Shown here in pieces: positions 42,421 through 48,888 of a stretch of 64,000 nt of DNA. Each line of letters opens with the position of its first letter. Position 1 is the stretch's first letter. Location of the stretch: NCBI GenBank assembly GCA_900541685.1, contig UQKM01000002.1, forward strand, positions 1 to 64,000. Reading direction: 5' to 3'. The notes beneath the pieces were generated by a model. It ran no database searches, was not told the origin of the DNA, and saw nothing but the letters and a program-made list of their open reading frames with translations. The position numbers were made by a program, and so were the translations under genes. This stretch comes from an uncultured Collinsella sp. (lineage in GTDB: Bacteria; Actinomycetota; Coriobacteriia; Coriobacteriales; Coriobacteriaceae).

Positions 42421-44766
42421 ATGGAAACGCTTGAGCGCAACGAGTGGGCAGACGTTGCCCAACTGGTCGAGATCACGAGCGATGCTGTCATCATTTGTGA
42501 GCTCGATGGAACCATCCTGCATGTGAATAATCGTTTGCTCGATCTGATGTGCGAGGAGCGCGCTGACGTCATCAACGGTGATGTCAAGGACGTTCTGTAC
42601 TCGTCTGCCTTTGAGCGCGCGACCGAACATCGTCTGCCGTTTGAGACCGATGGCTGCGAGAGCGAGCTGATGCTCAAGCTGAGCGACGGGTCCTTTATTC
42701 CCGTCTTGGTTCGCGCAGGTTCCGTTACGCCTCCGCGTATCTTTGGACGCCGCGCGCCGCGCGTCCTGGTGGCGCTTCACAGCATCGAAGAGCAGTATTC
42801 CCACGATCGTCAGCTCAAACGTGCGCTATCGGAGCTTAGGGTGGCGAATAAACGCCTTTCGGGTACCCTTTCGGTCATTATGAGTACCGTGGGCTCCGAT
42901 GAGCTCCCCAGCTTGCTCGATACCGTTTTGAATCAGCTCGTCGGAACGCTCGATGCCTCTGGAGCTGCGATTTATTTTTCTGAGAGCGGCGGTTTTAAGC
43001 TCCGCGGTGTTTCCAAGGAGCTGCATGATAGCTACCTTCCCGAATTTATGCCGTACGGCGCGGGCATTCCGACCTACGTGCTTCGTGAGTCGCGTGCCTG
43101 TCGTCTGTCGATCCAGCAGGACCTTGAGGGCGACCGGGTTGCTTCGGGTATGTTCATTGATTTGGACAATCGTTCCAAACACTTGCTGCGCGTGCAGGAT
43201 ATGCCTCCGTATCGCAGTGAGATCTGTCTTCCCGTGTTTTACGGCACGCAGGTGCTCGGTGTGTTGGAGGTCGGTTGGAAACGTCCACAGGCGCCACTTG
43301 CCTATGACCTTAACGTGCTCGAGGTCATCTGCGATTACCTGTCTATTCAGATGGTCGGCATGGCGTCGAGCTTACGTTCGCGCCGCACGGCAGAACTTGG
43401 TCGTTCGCTCAACGTGCTGCGCGATGAGCTTTTTACCTATCTTGATGATCCCGTCGTCGCTTCGCGCGCGGTATCGTCGGAAATTTGCGCCGTGCTCAAC
43501 TGTCATTTTTGCCCCGTGGAGTATGATGCGGGCCTCGAAACCTATGTCATCGATTTTGAGGGCGGCAGCCGCGTAGCGTTGCCGGGCGATCCGGAGTCGC
43601 TCTTCTTTTCTGTCACGACGCCGGCAGCGCGCCTGGGATCAGCTTCCGATGGGTTCGAGACGTCGGTGCTGGGCGGGACGAGCGCTGACGATCTCAAGCA
43701 CGTGCGCCTAACGCGCGTGGATGAATCCACGCCTATGGGTGCATGGCTGAGAGCCCACGGCCTGCCGTGTCAGGGACTGTATGTCGACTCCGGTATCGAG
43801 GCGGGGCGCTATCGCTCGGAGGCGGATGACAAGCGAAACAACGATGCGATCGTTCACGCTGATGTCGCAAAGGGGCCGACAACGCGCGCCTTGCTGCTCC
43901 GTGATGGCAGCCAGGAACCAATCGACGACCTTGAATACGACTACATGGTGCATTTGGCTCACGATTTTGAGCTGATCTATGAGGGTGAGTCTCAAAAGCG
44001 CGAGGAGCGTCATATCGCTCAGACGCTTCAGATCGGCATGAGAAATTCGCTTGGTGACGTTCCGGGAATCGCCGCCGATTCGGTGTACCTATCGGCAACG
44101 AATTCGGCGCTGGTCGGCGGTGACTTCTATACGCTTGTTCGTCTTCCCGACGATTGCGCCGTTATGATTTTGGGAGATGTGTCCGGCAAGGGAATCGAGG
44201 CGGCGTCGATGTCGGCGCTCGTCAAGACGGCGCTGACGGCCTATGCCTGGGAGGGTGCGGGGCCCGCCCGCATGGCTCGCTCGCTCAATAGCATGCTCAT
44301 GGGCTTTTCGAGAGTCGAGACGTTTGTGACGGCGTTTATCGCCAAGATCGATCTTAAGGCGGGTCGCGCTACCTATTGCTCTGCGGGACATCCTCCCACT
44401 ATGGTCATTCGGCCGTCGTCGACGCCGCTTGGTGGCGGCGAGACCTGCGGGGGAGAAGTGGAGCGCCTTGGGTGTCAATCGGGCGTGATCGGTGCCTTTG
44501 AGAGCATGGTGTACGAGACGGGCGTCTTTACGTTCGCTCCTGGTGACATGCTCTTTATGTATACCGACGGAACGATCGAAGCGCGCGATCGCTCTGGTGC
44601 TTTCTTTGGCGAGCAACGCCTTCGCGATCTTTTGCTCTCTGTTTCGGGTGAGGGCGTATCGGGAATCTGCGGTAAGGTCTTGAGCGAGCTTGACCGCTTT
44701 ACCGAGTCGGCGCTGGACGATGATATCGCGTTGGTGTCCCTTGAGTTTTTACGGGGCCGATCGTAG
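42421..44766 (+). CDS. PAS/GAF sensor with SpoIIE-type PP2C phosphatase domain
   Basis: A 781-residue cytoplasmic signalling protein with no membrane segment. Residues ~10-120 form a PAS-like domain (SDAVIICELDGTILHVNNRLLDLM). Residues ~160-310 look like a GAF domain. Residues ~545-780 are a SpoIIE/RsbU PP2C phosphatase: GGDFYTLVRLPDD near 565, GDVSGKGIEAA, CSAGHPPTM, YTDGTIEARD and a final DDDIALV supply the metal-binding aspartates. RsbU-like enzymes dephosphorylate STAS anti-anti-sigma proteins, and a STAS-containing gene follows 80 bases later. Start: ATG 42421 with GTGAGG upstream; the GTG at 42409 is possible. Signal sensed unknown. Confidence 0.87.
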   Translation: METLERNEWADVAQLVEITSDAVIICELDGTILHVNNRLLDLMCEERADVINGDVKDVLYSSAFERATEHRLPFETDGCESELMLKLSDGSFIPVLVRAGSVTPPRIFGRRAPRVLVALHSIEEQYSHDRQLKRALSELRVANKRLSGTLSVIMSTVGSDELPSLLDTVLNQLVGTLDASGAAIYFSESGGFKLRGVSKELHDSYLPEFMPYGAGIPTYVLRESRACRLSIQQDLEGDRVASGMFIDLDNRSKHLLRVQDMPPYRSEICLPVFYGTQVLGVLEVGWKRPQAPLAYDLNVLEVICDYLSIQMVGMASSLRSRRTAELGRSLNVLRDELFTYLDDPVVASRAVSSEICAVLNCHFCPVEYDAGLETYVIDFEGGSRVALPGDPESLFFSVTTPAARLGSASDGFETSVLGGTSADDLKHVRLTRVDESTPMGAWLRAHGLPCQGLYVDSGIEAGRYRSEADDKRNNDAIVHADVAKGPTTRALLLRDGSQEPIDDLEYDYMVHLAHDFELIYEGESQKREERHIAQTLQIGMRNSLGDVPGIAADSVYLSATNSALVGGDFYTLVRLPDDCAVMILGDVSGKGIEAASMSALVKTALTAYAWEGAGPARMARSLNSMLMGFSRVETFVTAFIAKIDLKAGRATYCSAGHPPTMVIRPSSTPLGGGETCGGEVERLGCQSGVIGAFESMVYETGVFTFAPGDMLFMYTDGTIEARDRSGAFFGEQRLRDLLLSVSGEGVSGICGKVLSELDRFTESALDDDIALVSLEFLRGRS

Positions 44767-44847
44767 GCTGCGACGCTTGAGGGGCGAAACCTACGCGGTT
44801 GTAGATATGTGTGCATCGAGCGAGCTCTTTTGGGGAACCATGGTCGT

Positions 44848-45594
44848 ATGAATGAGTGGAATGACATAGCGGTTTTGACGCCACCGGGTGATGTCGACAT
44901 CGCCTCGGTGCCCGCGCTGCGCCGACGGTTGGATAATTTGATCGACCGGGGCGTGCGCCGCGTTGTCATCAATTGCCAGGCCGTGGGCTTTATCGACTCG
45001 ACGGGTTTGGCGTTTTTGCTTACACGCGCCAGAGAGCTCATGAGGCGAGAGGGCCTGCTTTCGCTCGTTAACGCCTCCGATGAGGTCATTCGCTTTTTGG
45101 AGATTGCCCGACTTGTCGACATCCTCCATGTTGCGGGCTTCGCTCGGGAGTCGATTCCTGCCATTCCGGTGGGGGAATTGCCTCGCTGGAGCAAGAGTGT
45201 CGAGGTACGCCAGGGTATCGAGAACCTTCCATACTATCGTCATCGTATTGCCGAGCTACTCGAATCGCTTCCCCTGAGGCGTGATGAGCGCTATGACGTC
45301 GCATTGGCATCGGGCGAGGCGCTGGGCAACGCGTATGACCATGCGGGTGGTATCGGATGCATTCTGACGGTTCAGGCCTATGGCGATCGTGTCGTGATTG
45401 AGGTTGTCGACCGTGGGGCGGGCTATTCGATCGACGGGTCGAGTGAACCGGTTACGACTGAGGAACGCGGGCGTGGAATCAAGCTCATGCGCATGTTGGT
45501 CGACAACGTGGAGGTTACCCGTCGTACTGATGGTGCCGGTACGCGCGTTCGGATGGTAAAGCTGTTTAGCGGAACGTTGGAATCGTGCGCCTAG
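44848..45594 (+). CDS. Fused STAS anti-anti-sigma and HATPase (RsbW-like) protein
   Basis: A 248-residue protein joining two partner-switch modules. Residues 1-100 are a STAS domain with the phosphorylatable serine S51 in GFIDSTGLAFLL. Residues ~120-245 are a GHKL ATPase of the anti-sigma-kinase type: N-box GEALGNAYDHA (N161), G1 box DRGAGYS (D188) and G2 box ERGRGIKLMRML. In known systems these are separate proteins, the kinase phosphorylating STAS and binding a sigma factor. Start ATG 44848 with GGGGA some 11 bases upstream; GTG 44809 is possible. No sigma factor is nearby. Confidence 0.83.
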   Translation: MNEWNDIAVLTPPGDVDIASVPALRRRLDNLIDRGVRRVVINCQAVGFIDSTGLAFLLTRARELMRREGLLSLVNASDEVIRFLEIARLVDILHVAGFARESIPAIPVGELPRWSKSVEVRQGIENLPYYRHRIAELLESLPLRRDERYDVALASGEALGNAYDHAGGIGCILTVQAYGDRVVIEVVDRGAGYSIDGSSEPVTTEERGRGIKLMRMLVDNVEVTRRTDGAGTRVRMVKLFSGTLESCA

Positions 45595-45639
45595 TAAATC
45601 GTTTTGGCATGTTTATCTGCCAAGAGCATGTGGCGAACA

Positions 45640-45687
45640 ACTTTTTTGAAAAAAGTACTTGCGTCTTTTGGGTAACTCGCGTAAATT
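45640..45687 (+). promoter_or_regulatory. tRNA-Gly/Cys promoter with A/T palindrome
   Basis: A perfect 17-base palindrome ACTTTTTTGAAAAAAGT (45640-45656), then -35 CTTGCG (45658-45663) and -10 candidate TAAATT (45682-45687). Same layout as at 42166 and 47995. Confidence 0.72.
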
Positions 45688-45699
45688 AATAACCCGCAA

Positions 45700-45772
45700 G
45701 CGGACATGGCTCAGTTGGTAGAGCACAACCTTGCCAAGGTTGGGGTCGCGGGTTCGAGCCCCGTTGTCCGCT
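45700..45772 (+). tRNA. tRNA-Gly (GCC), copy 1
   Basis: 73 bases: acceptor GCGGACA / TGTCCGC, D-arm GGCTCAGTTGGTAGAGC, anticodon loop TTGCCAA (GCC), T-loop GGTTCGAGCCC. CCA is encoded (45773-45775). Identical copies are at 45926 and 48055. Confidence 0.97.
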
Positions 45773-45785
45773 CCATTGCATTTCC

Positions 45786-45808
45786 GGACCGTTTAGGCGG
45801 TCCTTTTT
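45786..45808 (+). terminator. Hairpin between tRNA-Gly and tRNA-Cys
   Basis: GGACCG (45786-45791) and CGGTCC (45798-45803) followed by five T. Since tRNA-Cys starts 2 bases later, the hairpin may instead aid processing. Confidence 0.75.
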
Positions 45809-45809
45809 C

Positions 45810-45880
45810 GGCGAAGTGGCCAAGTGGTAAGGCAGAGGCCTGCAAAGCCTTTACCCCCGGTTCGAATCCGGGCTTCGCCT
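45810..45880 (+). tRNA. tRNA-Cys (GCA)
   Basis: 71 bases: acceptor GGCGAAG / CTTCGCC, anticodon loop CTGCAAA (GCA), T-loop GGTTCGAATCC, encoded CCA at 45881-45883. Confidence 0.96.
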
Positions 45881-45892
45881 CCAGGCAACATC

Positions 45893-45919
45893 CGGGCGCT
45901 CCGGCGCCCGTTTTGTTTT
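45893..45919 (+). terminator. Intrinsic terminator after tRNA-Cys
   Basis: CGGGCGC (45893-45899) and GCGCCCG (45904-45910) with a 4-base loop, followed by TTTTGTTTT. Confidence 0.88.
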
Positions 45920-45925
45920 ACATAT

Positions 45926-45998
45926 GCGGACATGGCTCAGTTGGTAGAGCACAACCTTGCCAAGGTTGGGGTCGCGGGTTCGAGCCCCGTTGTCCGCT
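45926..45998 (+). tRNA. tRNA-Gly (GCC), copy 2
   Basis: Identical in sequence to the copy at 45700, including encoded CCA (45999-46001). There is no separate promoter of the A/T-palindrome type, so it probably depends on read-through from the first tRNA promoter. Confidence 0.97.
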
Positions 45999-46009
45999 CC
46001 AAACGCAGC

Positions 46010-46040
46010 AGCCCGACTACTACGGTAGCCGGGCTTTTTC
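46010..46040 (+). terminator. Intrinsic terminator after the tRNA cluster
   Basis: AGCCCG...CTAC pairs with GGTAG...CGGGCT (46010-46035) followed by TTTT. Confidence 0.85.
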
Positions 46041-46179
46041 GTACCCATCGCTTGGGCTCGAACCCGAGGGGGAGCGAGCGTTTTGGGTCGTGGCCGTGGC
46101 GTTGTTTGCCGCGAATGTTCGCTTTGGGCGTATCATCGTGGGCATCTCGCAAAACCTCGTTGCAAGGGAGACTCGTCCC

Positions 46180-47913
46180 ATGGCTACAGAAAAGTCTTCT
46201 TCGCGCTCATGGATGTCCGACGCCGCGATCTATCAGATCTACCCGCGCTCGTTTAAGGATTCGACTGGTTCGGGTCTGGGCGATATCGCGGGCATTACCC
46301 AGCAGATGGACTATCTTGAGCAGCTGGGTATCGAGGCCATCTGGCTGAGCCCGTTTTACCCATCGCCTCTTGTCGATGGTGGCTATGATGTGGCGGACTA
46401 CTGCGATGTCGACCCACGTCTCGGCTCGCTTGACGACTTCGATGACATGATCGCTGCGGCTCATGCGCGCGGCATCAAGGTCATCGTCGACATCGTGCCT
46501 AACCATTCATCCAACCAGCACCCCTGGTTCAAAGCCGCTCTTGCCGCCGGCCCCGGATCGCCCGAGCGCGCCCGTTATATCTTCCGCGATGGTCGCGGCG
46601 AGCACGGCGAGCTGCCTCCCACCAATTGGAATGCCAACTTTGGCGGCCCCGCCTGGACGCGTGTTGCGGACGGTCAGTGGTATCTGCACATGTTTACGCC
46701 CGAGCAGCCGGACTTTGACTGGTCATGCCCCGAGGTTCACGCGTTCTTTTGCGACGTCCTGGCGTTTTGGAGCGATCGAGGCGTCGATGGCTTTCGCATT
46801 GATGTGGCGCACGGTCTCGCCAAGGACCTCGACCGCGATGACCTCGACCGGTGGCATCTCGCCGAGGGCGATGACATGGTTGACGACGGCGCCCATCCGC
46901 TGTGGGACCGCAACGAGGTCCACGAGATCTATCGCGAGTGGCGCCGCGTGTTCGACCGCTATAATCCGCCGCGCAGCGCCGTTGCCGAGGCGTGGGTGCT
47001 GCCCGAGCGCCAGTATCTCTACGCGCGCCCCAGCGAGCTTGGCCAGACATTCAACTTTGAGTTCGCCAAGGCTACTTGGACCTATGATGACATGCACGCT
47101 GCAATCGAGGAGGGCTTGAAGGCGGCCATCGAATCCGATTCCGCCTCGACCTGGGTACTCTCCAACCACGACGTGCCGCGCGTGGCGACACGCTATGCCC
47201 TGCCGCAAATCAATGCGACGCGCTACCATCAGATTGCGCTCGACTGGCTCTTACGCGACGGGTCGTCTTATGACGAGGACCGTGAACTCGGTGAGCGCCG
47301 CGCGCGGGCGGCCCTTTTGCTTGAGTTGGCGCTTCCGGGCTCGGCATACGTGTATCAGGGTGAGGAGCTCGGCCTTTTTGAGGTGGCTGACATCCCATGG
47401 GCTGCACTCGAAGATCCCACTGCGACCAATACGCACGGACCGAAGCGCGAGAAGGGGCGCGACGGCTGTCGTGTGCCCCTGCCGTGGGTGGCAGCGGACG
47501 ATCCCGCGCAAGGCGGATCGTTTGGGTTTTCGCCGGCGGACGCCGATGCGGCGCCCCATCTGCCGCAGCCTGCATGGTTTTCCGATTACGCTGCCGATAG
47601 GGAAGAAGCGGACCCGACATCGATGCTTGCGCTCTATCGTGACGCCCTCTGGCTGCGGCGCAAGCTGCGCGGGTGCGCCAACGATCTTGCGTGGCTCGAT
47701 CTTGACGGGCGCACCGGCCTTGCGGATGGCGCCGAGGGCGCTGAGGGCGGCGTCATCGCCTATCGCCGCGACAACGGCTGGGCGTGTGTGACGAACTTCG
47801 GTGCAGCACCCGTGGAGCTGCCGGCGGGCAGGGTCCTGCTCACCTCATCACCGCTTGCAGACGGCAGGCTCGCGCAGGACAGTTCTGCCTGGATCATGCT
47901 CGCTGAGTTGTAG
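46180..47913 (+). CDS. GH13 alpha-glucosidase (oligo-1,6-glucosidase/MalL type)
   Basis: A 577-residue glycoside hydrolase family 13 enzyme without signal peptide, so it acts on imported oligosaccharides. The four GH13 regions are visible: DIVPNHSS, the nucleophile Asp in GFRIDVAHG, the acid/base Glu in AVAEAWVLPER, and VLSNHDVPR with the transition-state Asp. The N-terminal AAIYQIYPRSFKDSTGSGLGDIAGI is typical of oligo-1,6-glucosidases and sucrose/trehalose hydrolases; fine specificity cannot be told. Start: ATG 46180 with AAGGGAG upstream; the same frame is open far upstream only because it crosses the tRNA genes. Confidence 0.87.
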   Translation: MATEKSSSRSWMSDAAIYQIYPRSFKDSTGSGLGDIAGITQQMDYLEQLGIEAIWLSPFYPSPLVDGGYDVADYCDVDPRLGSLDDFDDMIAAAHARGIKVIVDIVPNHSSNQHPWFKAALAAGPGSPERARYIFRDGRGEHGELPPTNWNANFGGPAWTRVADGQWYLHMFTPEQPDFDWSCPEVHAFFCDVLAFWSDRGVDGFRIDVAHGLAKDLDRDDLDRWHLAEGDDMVDDGAHPLWDRNEVHEIYREWRRVFDRYNPPRSAVAEAWVLPERQYLYARPSELGQTFNFEFAKATWTYDDMHAAIEEGLKAAIESDSASTWVLSNHDVPRVATRYALPQINATRYHQIALDWLLRDGSSYDEDRELGERRARAALLLELALPGSAYVYQGEELGLFEVADIPWAALEDPTATNTHGPKREKGRDGCRVPLPWVAADDPAQGGSFGFSPADADAAPHLPQPAWFSDYAADREEADPTSMLALYRDALWLRRKLRGCANDLAWLDLDGRTGLADGAEGAEGGVIAYRRDNGWACVTNFGAAPVELPAGRVLLTSSPLADGRLAQDSSAWIMLAEL

Positions 47914-47994
47914 GGGCCTCTTGCGGCGAGTTTGCGTTTGCCTGCGCTTTCCGTGGTGGCTGATGTCTTTGCGAGGTTCGCGAGGGCGTCGCAA

Positions 47995-48042
47995 AACTTT
48001 TCAAAAAAAGTTCTTGCATTTGGGTGGATCATCCCGTATATT
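47995..48042 (+). promoter_or_regulatory. tRNA-Gly/Val promoter with A/T palindrome
   Basis: An imperfect version of the palindrome (AACTTTTCAAAAAAAGTT, 47995-48012) precedes -35 CTTGCA (48013-48018) and -10 TATATT (48037-48042, spacer 18). Confidence 0.75.
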
Positions 48043-48054
48043 AAATCCTCGCAG

Positions 48055-48127
48055 GCGGACATGGCTCAGTTGGTAGAGCACAACCTTGCCAAGGTTGGGG
48101 TCGCGGGTTCGAGCCCCGTTGTCCGCT
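48055..48127 (+). tRNA. tRNA-Gly (GCC), copy 3
   Basis: Identical to the copies at 45700 and 45926; encoded CCA 48128-48130. It is followed after 3 bases by tRNA-Val, so the two are one transcript. Confidence 0.97.
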
Positions 48128-48133
48128 CCATTT

Positions 48134-48205
48134 GGGCGTTTAGCTCAGGGGGAGAGCGCTTCCCTGACACGGAAGAGGTCAGAAGTTCAAATCTTCTAAC
48201 GCCCA
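48134..48205 (+). tRNA. tRNA-Val (GAC)
   Basis: 72 bases: acceptor GGGCGTT / AACGCCC, anticodon loop CTGACAC (GAC) between CTTCC and GGAAG, T-loop AGTTCAAATCT, encoded CCA 48206-48208. Confidence 0.96.
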
Positions 48206-48216
48206 CCAAATGTTCG

Positions 48217-48253
48217 CAGCTCAGAGGCTATGTCCTCTGGGCTGTTTTGTTTT
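48217..48253 (+). terminator. Intrinsic terminator after tRNA-Val
   Basis: CAGCTCAGAGG (48217-48227) pairs with CCTCTGGGCTG (48234-48244) with one wobble, then TTTTGTTTT. Confidence 0.92.
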
Positions 48254-48602
48254 GGTCGCCAAATGGGTCCCCAAATACGTCACCAAATTTCGAGTTTTTG
48301 ATCTTCCGGGATGCTTCTCAGTAGTCATCCGAGGAAACTCTCGTCTTCTCCGTTTGCATACACATATCTTTCAAGGATTCGTGCCGCGGTTGCATGAGGC
48401 TCGGCAAGGCACGACCGCAACATGTTGGTCAAGCATAATCTTTTGGATTCTTTTGGCGTGAGTGGCTTGGTTTTGGTAGGATTTGTCAGCGGCCTAACTA
48501 AGGGGGTTTTATAACTGCCATGCAGGTAGCCGTGCTGGTAACGTTTTACCGACTTGCCAAGAACCCCTCATTTTTAATGCGTCTGCAAAATGACCAATTG
48601 CT
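48254..48602 (+). other. Intergenic region without recognisable gene
   Basis: About 350 bases between the tRNA-Val terminator and the nrdD promoter. I see no open frame with a credible start and no recognised RNA. The composition is more A/T-rich than the surroundings, and short open frames look random. Confidence 0.5.
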
Positions 48603-48665
48603 TTGACCTGCTGAAACACTATATGTTGTGTTTGACCTAAAAAAAGAATACAGGATATAGATGCC
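48603..48665 (+). promoter_or_regulatory. nrdD promoter with NrdR-like box
   Basis: ACACTATATGTTGTGT (48616-48631) matches 15 of 16 positions of the NrdR box consensus acaCwAtATaTwGtgt. It directly precedes a TTGACC -35 (48632-48637) with a TATAGA -10 candidate (48656-48661). A much weaker second box (ACAGGATATAGATGCC, 48650-48665) overlaps the -10, and NrdR usually binds paired boxes. Confidence 0.75.
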
Positions 48666-48888
48666 TCTTTGTCGTATGATAGATGGCGGACAGAGAACGA
48701 AGACCTTAACTGCCTCTTTTGAACGTGTCCTTGAGCCGCTTGATCGGCTCCTGGGAGTGTCCGCATTGAGGCTTATGGTTTATCGAGAACACAGATTGCG
48801 CGACGGCGCCGCAAGACGGGGGTAAGCCCTGCCGGGCATCGTTTGGCTCTGAAACGCAATGAGGCTACGACGTGAAAGAGGCAAGAGG
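48666..48888 (+). promoter_or_regulatory. Long structured 5' leader of nrdD
   Basis: About 190 untranslated bases. GCGGACA (48686-48692) can pair with TGTCCGC (48758-48764), enclosing GAGCCG / CGGCTC near 48733-48750; further G/C-rich segments follow at 48810-48840. I do not see the conserved core of the cobalamin riboswitch. Function unassigned. Confidence 0.45.

Noticed and set aside
45706..46179. In-frame N-terminal extension of the alpha-glucosidase
   Set aside because: It would translate through two tRNA-Gly genes and a tRNA-Cys gene. The homology and the ribosome-binding site begin at 46180.
48666..48888. Cobalamin riboswitch upstream of nrdD
   Set aside because: The GCCACTG box and the adjoining conserved core were not found, so I do not call it.
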